A program made the translations under genes and the position numbers. The notes under the pieces were generated by a model. That model saw nothing but the letters and a program-made list of their open reading frames with translations. It did no database searches and was not told the origin of the DNA. A stretch of DNA of 64,000 nucleotides from Lachnospiraceae bacterium (GTDB lineage: Bacteria; Bacillota; Clostridia; Lachnospirales; Lachnospiraceae): positions 2,018,501 to 2,082,500 of the forward strand of contig AP025573.1 in the NCBI GenBank assembly GCA_022845895.1. Reading direction: 5' to 3'. Below, piece after piece: positions 42,752 through 52,716 of this stretch (the stretch's first letter is position 1; the number at the start of each line of letters is the position of its first letter).

Positions 42752-44041
42752 TTAATCGGGTTCGTACATATAGTTTCTCGTCGTGACTCCGCTCGTGCGT
42801 CCCTTGCCGTTTACGAGGATTGCCTTGAATATGGTCTCACCCTCGGGCATGTCTATCGGACCTTCGTACTTTGTGGATGCGGTCGTCGGCTCGCTTCTGT
42901 CCATCGTATAATAGGCCTCGTAGCCATCGGGGACTTTGATCTCTATCTGTGTGGCCGTGCCGTATTGCCCTGTGGACGGCGATACGGCGGGGGCATCCTC
43001 TATCGGCAGCTCTACGGTAAATGTCTTCTTCACCGGCAGGCTCGGCACGCCTTCTTTGTTTACAGCGATAGCCGTGATGATGTTCTCGCCTTCTTCCAGA
43101 TGTATCGGCTCTTTATACTTTTCGCTCTCCGTATCAGGCTCGCTTCCGTCTGTCGTATAGTAAACCGCCGCTTCATCGGACTTGAGCGTAAGTTCCTGCA
43201 CTTCTTCAAACGTCTCTTTGTCGTCCAGGCTGAAAGATGGTCCGTCTATGATATATCCGCCCAGCCTTTCTGCCACGTTGTCTGCTACATCTTCGAGAAG
43301 TACGGGAATCTGCATCTTCTGGTCTGTATCCATGTAGAAGCCCACACAGGCTTCGTAGAGATCTGGATTCTTCGTCTGCTTGTCGATGGCATTCAAAAAT
43401 ACGTCTTCTGCCTTGTCCAGTTCATCCTGTGCTATATATACTTTGGAAAGGCCCGTATAAGCATCCGCTTTTTCCGGCTTCTTGGAAATGGCCTTTTTAA
43501 AATAGGTCTCCGCCTTCTCGTATGCCTTTTCTTTTTGTGCACTGTAGCCTTTATTCACGATGCCATTGTAAGAATTCTGATAGCACACGATTCCAATCAC
43601 GACAGCGGCAACGACAAGCACAGCCAGGATGATGAGAGCTTTCCTGCGCTTTTTGCGTTTCATGGCTTTCCGCCGCTCTATCTGCCTTCTGCGCTGCTCT
43701 TTTTCTGACATCATCCTGCCTGTCGTATTCCTGCCCGTATTCCGTCCGGTGTTCCGCCCTGCGGTATTTCGTCCGGTATTCCTCCCTGCATTGGTGTTCC
43801 TTCTTGCGCCTGTGTTCCGGCCGGTGCCCGTATTCCTGCCTCTGGCATTCATATCTCCTGTAAACATGTCATAATCACTGTCGGACAAGACACCTTCTTC
43901 ATCATTGATAGACACCTTGATCTGTGCCGTAAGCATATCATCTAAAGGATTATAGTCGGGAACAATGCGGACTTCCTTTCCACATGCTTCACAATATAAC
44001 ATACCTTCCGGTATTTCATGCCCGCAATACCTACATTTCAT
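42752..44041 (-). CDS. Zinc-ribbon, TPR and chitobiase-C-terminal-domain membrane protein
   Basis: A 429-residue protein: N-terminal zinc ribbon (CRYCGHEIPEGMLYCEACG), a linker, a low-complexity Arg-Asn-Thr repeat (about residues 66-108), a basic stretch rich in RRKAMKRKKRRK, one membrane segment (about 136-155), TPR-like helices (about 165-245) and two CHB_HEX_C-type beta repeats at the C-terminus (YYTTDGSEPDTESEKYKEP and YYTMDRSEPTTASTKYEGP). The last two are probably extracellular binding modules. It follows folD by 15 nt. Its function is unknown. Confidence 0.8.
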   Translation of the reverse strand: MKCRYCGHEIPEGMLYCEACGKEVRIVPDYNPLDDMLTAQIKVSINDEEGVLSDSDYDMFTGDMNARGRNTGTGRNTGARRNTNAGRNTGRNTAGRNTGRNTGRNTTGRMMSEKEQRRRQIERRKAMKRKKRRKALIILAVLVVAAVVIGIVCYQNSYNGIVNKGYSAQKEKAYEKAETYFKKAISKKPEKADAYTGLSKVYIAQDELDKAEDVFLNAIDKQTKNPDLYEACVGFYMDTDQKMQIPVLLEDVADNVAERLGGYIIDGPSFSLDDKETFEEVQELTLKSDEAAVYYTTDGSEPDTESEKYKEPIHLEEGENIITAIAVNKEGVPSLPVKKTFTVELPIEDAPAVSPSTGQYGTATQIEIKVPDGYEAYYTMDRSEPTTASTKYEGPIDMPEGETIFKAILVNGKGRTSGVTTRNYMYEPD

Positions 44042-44056
44042 CTCTACGTTAACCTC

Positions 44057-44896
44057 CTACTTCCTTGCAGCCTCAACACAATTGCTCATCAACATGGCAA
44101 TTGTCATCGGCCCAACTCCTCCTGGAACTGGTGTGATTGCCGCCGCTTTCTCTTTTACGTCGTCAAAATCGACATCTCCACACAGCTTATTGTCTTCGTT
44201 CCTGTGTATTCCGACATCAATGACGACTGCCCCTTCTTTTATATACTCCGCTGTTATAAACTTTGGTTTTCCAACCGCAGCTACCAGTATATCTGCCCTC
44301 TTTGTCACTTCCCTCAAATCTCTCGTCCTGGAATGCGCCACCGTCACGGTCCCGTTTTCCCTCAGCAGCAGCAAAGCCATAGGCTTACCCACGATATTGC
44401 TCCTGCCGACAACGACGCACTCCTTTCCTTCTATCTCTATGCCGGAACGCTTCAGCATCTGAATAATCCCCGCCGGCGTACAAGGTACAAACCCTTTTTC
44501 GCCGATACATAGCCGTCCTGCGCTCTCAGGATGAAAGCCGTCCACATCTTTATCAGGATGGATGGCGCGGATAACCGCATTTTCGTCGATATGCTCCGGT
44601 AAAGGCAGCTGTACCAGGATTCCATCTACCTTATCATCCCTGTTCAGCCTGTCAATCAGGGAGAGCAGCTCCTGCTCTGAGGTATGCTCTTCTAATTCAT
44701 ATGACAACGAATCGATTCCTACATAGTCACATGCCTTTTTCTTATTTCCGACATATATAGAGGATGCCGGGTCGCTGCCGACCTGGATGACCGCAAGACA
44801 GACATGCCTGCCCTCTGCAGCCAGATGCGCCGCTTCCTCTCTTAATTCATCCTTTATCTGTGCGGAAATCGCTTTCCCGTCAATTAACATGGCCAT
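44057..44896 (-). CDS. folD: Bifunctional methylene-THF dehydrogenase/methenyl-THF cyclohydrolase FolD
   Basis: A 279-residue enzyme that interconverts methylene-, methenyl- and formyl-THF. It has the catalytic YVGNKKKACDYVG (Tyr and Lys), QLPLP and the NADP-binding VVGRSNIVGKPMALLL, ending with PVPGGVGPMTIAMLM. It lies 14 nt after fhs; together they run the folate part of C1 metabolism between formate and methylene-THF. Confidence 0.97.
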   Translation of the reverse strand: MAMLIDGKAISAQIKDELREEAAHLAAEGRHVCLAVIQVGSDPASSIYVGNKKKACDYVGIDSLSYELEEHTSEQELLSLIDRLNRDDKVDGILVQLPLPEHIDENAVIRAIHPDKDVDGFHPESAGRLCIGEKGFVPCTPAGIIQMLKRSGIEIEGKECVVVGRSNIVGKPMALLLLRENGTVTVAHSRTRDLREVTKRADILVAAVGKPKFITAEYIKEGAVVIDVGIHRNEDNKLCGDVDFDDVKEKAAAITPVPGGVGPMTIAMLMSNCVEAARK

Positions 44897-44910
44897 ATCT
44901 TCTTAACTCC

Positions 44911-46581
44911 TTAAAATAATCCTGTTATACTGCCTTCCTCCGACACATCGATACCGTTTGCCGCCGGTACCTTTGGAAGTCCGGGCATCGTCATGACTGC
45001 TCCTGTCAGCGCTACGACAAATCCTGCCCCTGCACTGACATACACTTCTCTGATATGTATGTCAAAATCAGTCGGACGGCCTAGCTTCTTTGCATCATCG
45101 GACAGGGAATACTGGTTCTTCGCCATACAGACAGGCAGCTCACCGAATCCCATGGACGCAATCTTCGCAAGCTGCTTCTGTGCGGCCGGCTCATATACGA
45201 CGCCTCTTGCCCCGTAGATTTCTTTCGATATCGTCTCAATCTTCTCTTCCAGAGACAGCGCATCCTCGTACAGCGTATGGAACCGGCTCTTCTTGTTCTC
45301 CAGCGTATCGATTACCTTTTCGGCAAGCGCGATGCCGCCTTCCCCGCCTTTTTCCCATACTTCCGACAAAGCGAACTCGCATCCCTTCTGTTCGCAGAAA
45401 TTCCGGATAAACTCATTTTCAGCATCTGTATCTGACACAAATGAGTTTAAGGTGACAACAACAGGAATCTCATATTTCTGAATGTTTTCAATATGCTTCT
45501 CAAGATTTACGATTCCCTTTTTCAGGGCTTCTATATTCTCTTTCGCCAAATCATTTTTCGCAACTCCACCATTATACTTCAAAGCACGCACAGTTGCAAC
45601 CAAAACAACCACATCTGGTTTAAAACCTGCTTTTCTGCACTTGATATCGAGGAATTTCTCTGCTCCGAGATCAGCCCCGAAGCCTGCCTCCGTTATGGTG
45701 ATGTCGCTCAGCTTCAGAGCCATCTTCGTCGCCCGCACGCTGTTGCAGCCGTGCGCGATATTCGCAAAAGGTCCTCCATGGACAAGTGCAGGCGTATGTT
45801 CCAGCGTCTGAATCAGATTTGGCTTGATGGCATCTTTCAAAAGCGCGGTCATGGCACCGGTAGCCTCCAGGTCATCGGCGGTCACGGGTTCGCCGGCAAA
45901 ATTGTAAGCCACGATAATTCGTCCAAGCCTGTCCTTCAAATCGTGAATATCATCCGCCAGACAGAGAATCGCCATGATTTCAGAAGCGACGGTTATTACA
46001 AAATGGTCTTCCCTCACCATGCCGTCCATCTTGCTTCCAAGCCCGACGACGATATTGCGAAGGCTCCTGTCATTCATATCAAGACATCTCTTCCACACTA
46101 CCTGCCGTGGATCGATCTGGAGCGTATTCCCCTGCTGTATATGGTTGTCCAGAAGTGCTGCCAGCAGATTGTTGGCGGAAGTTATCGCATGAAAATCTCC
46201 TGTAAAATGCAGGTTCAGGTCTTCCATTGGCACGACCTGGGCATACCCTCCACCGGCTGCCCCGCCTTTGATGCCAAAGCAAGGGCCAAGGGATGGTTCG
46301 CGAAGCGCGATAACCGCCTTCTTATCAAGCCTGGCCATCGCCTCGCCAAGGCCTACCGTCGTCGTCGTCTTCCCTTCTCCGGCCGGCGTAGGATTTATCG
46401 CAGTGACAAGCACAAGCTTTCCATCCGGTCTGTCCTTCACTCTTTCCCACACGTCGTCGGACAGCTTCGCTTTATACTTGCCGTAAAACTCCAGCTCATC
46501 CTCTGTAATTCCCACTTTTGCGGCCACATCTTTGATATGTGCCATGTTCGCTTCCTGTGCAATCTGAATATCTGTCTTCAT
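44911..46581 (-). CDS. fhs: Formate-tetrahydrofolate ligase
   Basis: A 556-residue ATP-dependent ligase that makes 10-formyl-THF from formate. The P-loop region is [18 protein letters not shown] and other family blocks include [23 protein letters not shown]. Length is standard. It lies 36 nt after the FtsK gene and 14 nt before folD. It may serve either C1 assimilation or an acetogenic branch; no other Wood-Ljungdahl genes are in the window. Confidence 0.97.
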   Translation of the reverse strand: MKTDIQIAQEANMAHIKDVAAKVGITEDELEFYGKYKAKLSDDVWERVKDRPDGKLVLVTAINPTPAGEGKTTTTVGLGEAMARLDKKAVIALREPSLGPCFGIKGGAAGGGYAQVVPMEDLNLHFTGDFHAITSANNLLAALLDNHIQQGNTLQIDPRQVVWKRCLDMNDRSLRNIVVGLGSKMDGMVREDHFVITVASEIMAILCLADDIHDLKDRLGRIIVAYNFAGEPVTADDLEATGAMTALLKDAIKPNLIQTLEHTPALVHGGPFANIAHGCNSVRATKMALKLSDITITEAGFGADLGAEKFLDIKCRKAGFKPDVVVLVATVRALKYNGGVAKNDLAKENIEALKKGIVNLEKHIENIQKYEIPVVVTLNSFVSDTDAENEFIRNFCEQKGCEFALSEVWEKGGEGGIALAEKVIDTLENKKSRFHTLYEDALSLEEKIETISKEIYGARGVVYEPAAQKQLAKIASMGFGELPVCMAKNQYSLSDDAKKLGRPTDFDIHIREVYVSAGAGFVVALTGAVMTMPGLPKVPAANGIDVSEEGSITGLF

Positions 46582-46617
46582 TTGTCAACCATTTCCTTTC
46601 CATTTGATTATGTAAGC

Positions 46618-48999
46618 TTACTCTTCCATATAGCGTTCGAATTCATCGGCCGTCATAAGAATCTTCCTCGGCTTGGTGCCTTCCTCTCCGCCTACGACGC
46701 CTGCCTCGCACAGCTGGTCCATAATGCGTGCGGCCCTGTTAAAACCGATTTTAAATGTCCGCTGCAGCATACCGATGGATGCTTTTTCCTTTTCTATAAT
46801 GAGGCGGCCTGCCTCCACAAAATACGTGTCGCGTTCCTCTCCTTCCGGTGCGCCGGCTCCGGCATAGCCTCCGGCCGCGCTCGTATTGACATGGTTCTCT
46901 ATCTCTTCGCTGTATGCGGCGTCTCCATTATGGTCCTTCAGATAATCTACGACGCTCTGCACTTCCTTATCTGACACGAAAGCCCCCTGTACTCTGGCCG
47001 GCTTCTGGTAACCGGAAGGATAAAAGAGCATGTCTCCTTTTCCAAGCAGCTTCTCCGCTCCATTCATATCTATGATTGTCCGGGAGTCTACGCCGGAAGA
47101 CACCGAAAATGCAATCCTAGAGGGCATATTAGCCTTTATAAGACCTGTAATAACGTTGACAGACGGTCTCTGGGTCGCGATGACAAGATGGATACCCGCC
47201 GCCCTCGCAAGCTGTGCGAGACGGCAGATGGCTTCCTCTACCTCTCCCGGCGCGACCATCATCAGGTCGGCCAGCTCGTCCACGATGATTACTATCTGCG
47301 GCATTTTCTCCGGCTTCCTGCCGTCTATCTCCGGCATATCAGGAACCTTGCCGTTGTACCCCCTGATATCTCTCACATTATATTCGGCAAATGCCTTATA
47401 CCGGCGCTCCATCTCAGCAACAGCCCAGTTCAGTGCACCCGCCGCTTTCTTCGGATCTGTGACCACCGGAATCATGAGGTGGGGAATGCCGTTATATACA
47501 CTGAGTTCAACAACCTTAGGATCCACCATGATAAGCTTCACTTCATCCGGTGAAGCTTTGTATAAGATGCTCATGATGAGCGTATTGATACACACCGACT
47601 TTCCGGAACCAGTGGCACCGGCCACGAGGAGATGGGGCATCCTTGCGATGTCTGTGACGACCGCTTTGCCGCCGATGTCTTTACCGGCTGCAAAAGAAAG
47701 CTTCGACGCGCTGTTTTTAAATTCCGCCGTCTCCAGCAGATCTCTCAGCATGACAGCGGCGTTCTCCTTGTTCGGAACCTCGATTCCCACGGCGGCTTTC
47801 CCTGGTATCGGCGCTTCAATTCTGATGTCCGCGGCAGCCAGGTTCAGCTTGATGTCGTCAGCCAGCCCTACGATTTTGCTCACCTTGACTCCCATCTCCG
47901 GCTGAAGCTCATACCGGGTAACAGCAGGTCCGCAGCTTACATTTGTAACCGTCACATTGACACCAAAGTTCTGGAGCGTCTGCTGCAGCTTCATCGCCGT
48001 CTCACGCAGCGCTGCATCCGTCTCTCCCGCGTTCTTCTTTCCCTTCGTCAGAAGAGAGATTGGCGGGTACTTATATGCCTTCTTCGGTCTGGACTCGGCA
48101 GCTGCAACGCTGGCGGCTACTCCGGCAGCCGCAGCGGCTATACCGGCTTTGTCATTCCTTTTCTCAGCCGTATGTGCAGGCCTGTCCATAACCAAAGCCT
48201 CTTCTTCTGTCTCAGGCACCGGCTCTTCCAGCAGTTCTGCCGGCTTCGGCATCTCGCCGCGGTTAATGACGAACTGCGGCTCTTCCTCATGTCCCTGCAG
48301 CGGATTATCAGACGGCGGTGCTGTCAGCTCTTTGACTTCCGGTGACTTTTTGGCAATCGTAGTATCAAAAGATACTCCTTCCACATGATGTGCCGTCCGC
48401 TTTTTCTCCGCCTGGCGCCCGCTGCGCTTCAAATCTCTCTCCGCTCTTCTTTCTTCCGCCTGCTCCCGCCTTTTCTGCGCATCTCTCCGGGCCTTGTCAT
48501 AGGCTCTGTCTCCCTGCTTCTTGACTCCTTTAAGGGCTGACTTTCCGGTTATGATAACGATGCAGATTATCATCAATATGATATCGACAACATATGTACC
48601 TGCTGTTCCTATGGCCGGCACGAGCGCTCCCGCAAGCACTTCCCCAAGATCTCCGCCTCTGCCGTCTATCAGGTGAAGCAGCACACATACGAGGACAAGC
48701 AGTACCAGTCCCGTAACCGCCTTCATGTAAGCGGCAAAATTGCCTTTATTGGATACAATAAAGGCAACAAATCCAAACAGCACAAACGGAATCACATATG
48801 CTGCCCATCCAAATACATCTATTAGAAATGATGAAATGGCCGCTCCCACAAATCCGCCCATTCCAAAATTACTGATCAGAATCAGGATGCTGACGGCTAG
48901 TGTAGACCAGATGATGATTTCATCCCTCACAAAACTCTGTTCTTTGTTTTTTTTCTTTGTCTGCCGCGTATTCTTCCTCTTCTTTGACTTTGCAGCCAT
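46618..48999 (-). CDS. DNA translocase FtsK/SpoIIIE
   Basis: A 793-residue DNA pump: about four N-terminal membrane segments (25-165), a charged linker (170-310), then the motor with Walker [17 protein letters not shown] and Walker [13 protein letters not shown], and a C-terminal gamma winged helix ([17 protein letters not shown]) that reads orienting sequences. It moves chromosomes through the division or sporulation septum. From one copy I cannot tell whether it is SpoIIIE or a vegetative FtsK. Confidence 0.95.
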   Translation of the reverse strand: MAAKSKKRKNTRQTKKKNKEQSFVRDEIIIWSTLAVSILILISNFGMGGFVGAAISSFLIDVFGWAAYVIPFVLFGFVAFIVSNKGNFAAYMKAVTGLVLLVLVCVLLHLIDGRGGDLGEVLAGALVPAIGTAGTYVVDIILMIICIVIITGKSALKGVKKQGDRAYDKARRDAQKRREQAEERRAERDLKRSGRQAEKKRTAHHVEGVSFDTTIAKKSPEVKELTAPPSDNPLQGHEEEPQFVINRGEMPKPAELLEEPVPETEEEALVMDRPAHTAEKRNDKAGIAAAAAGVAASVAAAESRPKKAYKYPPISLLTKGKKNAGETDAALRETAMKLQQTLQNFGVNVTVTNVSCGPAVTRYELQPEMGVKVSKIVGLADDIKLNLAAADIRIEAPIPGKAAVGIEVPNKENAAVMLRDLLETAEFKNSASKLSFAAGKDIGGKAVVTDIARMPHLLVAGATGSGKSVCINTLIMSILYKASPDEVKLIMVDPKVVELSVYNGIPHLMIPVVTDPKKAAGALNWAVAEMERRYKAFAEYNVRDIRGYNGKVPDMPEIDGRKPEKMPQIVIIVDELADLMMVAPGEVEEAICRLAQLARAAGIHLVIATQRPSVNVITGLIKANMPSRIAFSVSSGVDSRTIIDMNGAEKLLGKGDMLFYPSGYQKPARVQGAFVSDKEVQSVVDYLKDHNGDAAYSEEIENHVNTSAAGGYAGAGAPEGEERDTYFVEAGRLIIEKEKASIGMLQRTFKIGFNRAARIMDQLCEAGVVGGEEGTKPRKILMTADEFERYMEE

Positions 49000-49064
49000 G
49001 ATAGTTCCCCCTTATTTATTGGCACATACTATTTATAGTATAGCATCTTTAAAAAGGGCTGTCA

Positions 49065-49763
49065 TTACATATTTTCGTGCTTTTTCTTTCGCTCTTCGTC
49101 TATCATTTCGTGCAATTTATGCAACGCCTGGCTCATGCCGCCGACCTCGTCTATGAGCCCTTCTTTCACGGCGTCCTCTCCCTCGAGCAGCGTGCCGACA
49201 TCTTTTACAAGCTCTGTCGGATTGAGCATCAGCTTCTCAATTCGTTCCTGGGTCATATTGGAATGATCTGATAGAAACCGGGTTATCCTGTCCTGTGTGC
49301 GGAGCATGTTCCGAAGGCTCTGCTCCACTCCTATGAACATGCCGCTGGAGCGGACCGGATGTATAATCATCGTCCCGCTCGGCACGATGAACGAATACTG
49401 TGCCGACACTGCCAGAGGGCCCCCGATGGAATGGCTTCCGCCAAGGACGAGTGACACGGTCGGTTTGCTCAATGAGGCAATCATCTCTGCGATGGATAGG
49501 CCTGCCTCTACATCACCGCCAAGCGTATTGAGCAGTATGAGCATTCCTTCTATCTCTTCGCTGTCTTCTACTTCTGCCAGCATCGGCAGCAGATGCTCAT
49601 ACTTCGTCGCCTTCGTATTGCCCGATACGGCCTCATGTCCTTCTATCTCGCCGATGATGGTCAGCAGCTTGATGTGATGACTGCTCTTATTTTCATCCAG
49701 GTTAATGGTTCCCATCTCTTTGATTTGATCATTTTTCTGTTCTTCTTTTTCTTGATCTGCCAT
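49065..49763 (-). CDS. tepA: ClpP-like serine protease, TepA type
   Basis: A 232-residue ClpP-fold protein. The nucleophile region is GGSHSIGGPLAVSAQ and the His lies in MIIHPVRSSG, matching the TepA (translocation-enhancing) branch rather than housekeeping ClpP. It probably degrades signal peptides or other membrane debris. The start ATG has GGAGGTG 9 nt upstream, and this site lies inside the 3' arm of the hairpin at 49771-49807. Confidence 0.88.
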   Translation of the reverse strand: MADQEKEEQKNDQIKEMGTINLDENKSSHHIKLLTIIGEIEGHEAVSGNTKATKYEHLLPMLAEVEDSEEIEGMLILLNTLGGDVEAGLSIAEMIASLSKPTVSLVLGGSHSIGGPLAVSAQYSFIVPSGTMIIHPVRSSGMFIGVEQSLRNMLRTQDRITRFLSDHSNMTQERIEKLMLNPTELVKDVGTLLEGEDAVKEGLIDEVGGMSQALHKLHEMIDEERKKKHENM

Positions 49764-49770
49764 AAAAATA

Positions 49771-49807
49771 ACACCTCCATACCATTTTTAATAGTATGGA
49801 GGTGTTT
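49771..49807 (-). terminator. Hairpin that contains the tepA ribosome site
   Basis: AACACCTCCATAC pairs with GTATGGAGGTGTT over 13 bp around an 11-nt loop, and on the minus strand the stem is followed by ATTTTT. It lies 9 nt after the metY stop and looks like a metY terminator. Its 3' arm is also the tepA Shine-Dalgarno (GGAGGTG), so readthrough RNA would have this site buried. Confidence 0.75.
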
Positions 49808-49815
49808 TGCTTATT

Positions 49816-51096
49816 TTATACTTGCATTAATGCCTGTTCAAGATCGGCGATGATGTCATCGATGTTCTCTATGCCTACGCTGAAACGAATCAGATCCGGC
49901 TGAACGCCCGCTTCCATAAGCTCCTGTTCGTTCATCTGACGGTGCGTATGACTGGCCGGATGAAGCACGCAGCTCCTTGCGTCTGCGACATGTGTCACGA
50001 TAGCAATCATATGAAGGCTGTCCATCATCCTCACCGCCGCATCTCTCCCTTCTTTCAGTCCAAAGGTTATGACGCCGCATGTTCCGCCCGGCATATACTT
50101 CTGCGCAAGCTCATGATACTTATCTCCTGGCAGCGCAGGACAGCTCACCCAGGCGACCTTTTCATGATTTTGCAGATACTTTGCTGCGGCGAGCGCGTTC
50201 TGGCAGTGCCGTTCCATGCGAAGAGCCAGCGTCTCCAGGCCGATATTGAGCAGAAATGCATTCTGCGGCGCCTGTATGGAGCCAAGATCTCTCATGAGTT
50301 GTGCGGTAGCCTTTGTAATATATGCACCTTTGCCGAACCGTTCCGTATACACGATGCCATGATAGGTCTCATCCGGAGTTGTAAGTCCCGGAAACTTGTC
50401 AGCATGCGCCGCCCAGTCAAAATTGCCGCTGTCCACGATGGCGCCGCCCACGCTTGTGGCATGTCCGTCCATATATTTGGTCGTGGAATGGGTGACGATA
50501 TCCGCTCCCCATTCGAAGGGACGGCAGTTGACCGGCGTTGCGAATGTATTGTCTACGATGAACGGTACTCCATGCGCATGTGCGGCTTTGGCAAACTTCT
50601 CAAAGTCCAGCACTACCAGCGCGGGATTGGCTATCGTCTCTCCGAATACTGCTTTCGTGCTGTCCGTAAAAGCCGCGTCAAGCTCTTCCTCCGTACAGTC
50701 CGGATCCACGAATGTGGCTTCCACCCCCATCTTCTTAATCGTGTGGGCGTACAGGTTATATGTACCTCCGTAGAGTGCCGATGCACATACGATATGGTCT
50801 CCCGCTTCTACTATATTCATGATAGCGTAAAAGCTGGCCGCCTGTCCCGAGGACGTAAGCATCGCAGCCACGCCGCCCTCCATATCGCATATTTTAGCAG
50901 CTACGGCATCGTTGGTCGGATTCTGAAGTCTTGTATAGAAATAGCCCGACTCCTCCAGATCGAACAGACGTCCCATCTGTTCACTATTGTCATACTTAAA
51001 TGTGGTGCTCTGGTATATCGGAAGAATCCTGGGCTCCCCGTTTCCAGGCTGATATCCTGACTGGATACATTTTGTTTCTATTTTGTAATTGCTCAT
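49816..51096 (-). CDS. metY: O-acetylhomoserine sulfhydrylase
   Basis: A 426-residue PLP enzyme that makes homocysteine (or methionine) from O-acetylhomoserine and a thiol. It starts with the typical YKIETKCIQSGYQPGNGEPR and has the PLP lysine in THSTTKYMDGHATSVGG. The frame is open 87 codons further upstream, but ATG 51096 has AGGAGG 6 nt upstream and begins directly after the CFI-box gene stop. No SAM riboswitch or T-box fits in the 10-nt gap, so any regulation must come from further upstream. Confidence 0.93.
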   Translation of the reverse strand: MSNYKIETKCIQSGYQPGNGEPRILPIYQSTTFKYDNSEQMGRLFDLEESGYFYTRLQNPTNDAVAAKICDMEGGVAAMLTSSGQAASFYAIMNIVEAGDHIVCASALYGGTYNLYAHTIKKMGVEATFVDPDCTEEELDAAFTDSTKAVFGETIANPALVVLDFEKFAKAAHAHGVPFIVDNTFATPVNCRPFEWGADIVTHSTTKYMDGHATSVGGAIVDSGNFDWAAHADKFPGLTTPDETYHGIVYTERFGKGAYITKATAQLMRDLGSIQAPQNAFLLNIGLETLALRMERHCQNALAAAKYLQNHEKVAWVSCPALPGDKYHELAQKYMPGGTCGVITFGLKEGRDAAVRMMDSLHMIAIVTHVADARSCVLHPASHTHRQMNEQELMEAGVQPDLIRFSVGIENIDDIIADLEQALMQV

Positions 51097-51106
51097 ACAA
51101 GTCCTC

Positions 51107-51871
51107 CTATGAATATAAGTATTTTTTCTGCAGATTTCGGACCATGCGCTTATACAACTCTTTGCACCGCTCCTCTTCTCCAGCCTCGATGCAGCTGATA
51201 CACGGGGCGAGACAGTTCTTGTACAGTTCCTCATATATTTCGTCAGCGTCGTTCTGCATATTGATAATCTGGACGATTCCCGGCGCGATGTCATAATACT
51301 CCTCCACGAGTGCCCGTCCATCCTCTGTGCCCAACAGGTATCCGTCCCTGTATGCACGCAGCGTCATCAGCTCATAACAGTCGTCCGGCTTGCCCTGCCG
51401 TTCGCAGACTGCCGTCGTGATGAAGCAGAAGCCTTTCTTGAAGCCCCCGGCAATGTCATCGTAGCTTGAATGGCCAAGAGTCAGCGTCGTGACGTGCTTT
51501 TCATTCCACACTTCCACCATACGCGACGCCACCTTTTCGCAATGTTCGTTGTGGGTATATGTAATCATCGGTACCACATAGACTGCCATATTCATATTGT
51601 AGTCTACGGAATTCCTCTCTTTTCTGCCCTTTGACAGGCCCTGCATCTTAACGATTGCGTAGTCAGGGATGACGCGGGCAAGTTCCTCAGCTACGGATTC
51701 TTTCTCCTCCTCCGGAGCTTCCTCGCACAGGCGGGCGATATCTGCAACCGTGCCTCTGAACTTGTCATAGCCATCCTTGAAAATGCCTTCATATGTCTTG
51801 CGTTTAAAATGTTTGATCTGCGTCAGCATCTCTTCAAAGAGCTGGATTAGTTCCTGCTTTGTCTGTTCCAT
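51107..51871 (-). CDS. CFI-box C-terminal domain protein
   Basis: A 254-residue protein with a helical N-terminal half and a C-terminal block GFCFITTAVCERQGKPDDCYELMTLRAYRD followed by two more Cys (NCLAPCISCIE). I recognise the CFI-box C-terminal domain, found at the ends of otherwise unrelated proteins; its function is unknown. The five clustered Cys could bind a metal or be modified. ATG 51871 follows GAGGAG closely; an ATG at 51904 has none. It is directly upstream of metY, which may hint at sulfur metabolism (inference). Confidence 0.72.
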   Translation of the reverse strand: MEQTKQELIQLFEEMLTQIKHFKRKTYEGIFKDGYDKFRGTVADIARLCEEAPEEEKESVAEELARVIPDYAIVKMQGLSKGRKERNSVDYNMNMAVYVVPMITYTHNEHCEKVASRMVEVWNEKHVTTLTLGHSSYDDIAGGFKKGFCFITTAVCERQGKPDDCYELMTLRAYRDGYLLGTEDGRALVEEYYDIAPGIVQIINMQNDADEIYEELYKNCLAPCISCIEAGEEERCKELYKRMVRNLQKKYLYS

Positions 51872-51928
51872 AAGTCTCCTCTCTGGCAATGCCCTTGCAA
51901 GCAAGCATTGTTATTCGTCCCCGCACCG

Positions 51929-52660
51929 TTATTCGTCCCAGTTGTGGTAAACGTCTTGTACGTCGTCGTCATCGTCCAGCATGTCCAGTGTCTTCTGGAT
52001 GTTCTGGATGTCTTTTGCATCCGTGAGCTCTACGTATGTCTGTGGAATCATCGTCACTTCTGCCGCCGCCATAGGGATACCGGCCTCTTCCAGTGCCAGG
52101 CGCACCGTGCTGAAGTCTTCCGGGGAAGTGACTATTTCGTAGCTGTCTTCTTCTTCAGAAAAATCTTCTGCCCCCGCGTCAAGCGCCTGCATCATAAGAT
52201 CGTCCGCATCACCTTCATATTCTTCCTTGGATACGATGATCTGTCCCTTTTTGTCGAACATGAAGGACACGCAGCCCGGAGTCCCGACATTGCCGCTTCC
52301 TTTTGTAAATGCGTTCTTTACGTTCGTTGCGGTCCTGTTCCGGTTATCCGTCAGAGCTTCGACGATAATGGCTGTTCCGTTCGGCCCGTAGCCTTCATAT
52401 GTAATATATTCATAGTTGGCGGCATTCGCGTCACCGTCCGCCTTCTTGATATTCCGGTCAATCGTGTCATTCGGCATGTTGTTGGCCTTCGCCTTGGCTA
52501 TGACATCGCGCAGGCGGCTGTTGTTGGCCGGATCGGCACTTCCGCCTTCTTTAACCGCCACGGCAAGTTCCTTCCCGATCTTCGTGAAAATCTTGCCTTT
52601 GGCGGCATCATTTTTTTCTTTCTTATGTTTAATATTGGCAAATTTTGAATGTCCTGACAT
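51929..52660 (-). CDS. YebC/PmpR-family protein
   Basis: A 243-residue protein starting with the invariant [21 protein letters not shown] and containing [23 protein letters not shown]. The family was named as transcription regulators; recent work ties some members to translation of proline-rich stretches. Which role applies here is not visible. The length is standard. Confidence 0.94.
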   Translation of the reverse strand: MSGHSKFANIKHKKEKNDAAKGKIFTKIGKELAVAVKEGGSADPANNSRLRDVIAKAKANNMPNDTIDRNIKKADGDANAANYEYITYEGYGPNGTAIIVEALTDNRNRTATNVKNAFTKGSGNVGTPGCVSFMFDKKGQIIVSKEEYEGDADDLMMQALDAGAEDFSEEEDSYEIVTSPEDFSTVRLALEEAGIPMAAAEVTMIPQTYVELTDAKDIQNIQKTLDMLDDDDDVQDVYHNWDE

Positions 52661-52716
52661 GTTCTAAATCTCTCCTTATACCTTATCTTTTCGCTGTTTC
52701 CCGCACTTTTTCTATT

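Noticed and set aside
43717..43846. CRISPR-like repeat array
   Set aside because: The repeats are short, without unique spacers, and lie in frame inside a coding region as GRNT units.
45493..46974. Long plus-strand open frame of 493 codons
   Set aside because: It runs antisense across fhs, whose P-loop and family blocks are intact; the translated product shows no domain and has a biased composition.
51097..51357. N-terminal extension of the O-acetylhomoserine sulfhydrylase
   Set aside because: The extra 87 codons overlap the CFI-box gene, have a Cys/Arg-rich antisense-like composition and no ribosome site; ATG 51096 has AGGAGG.
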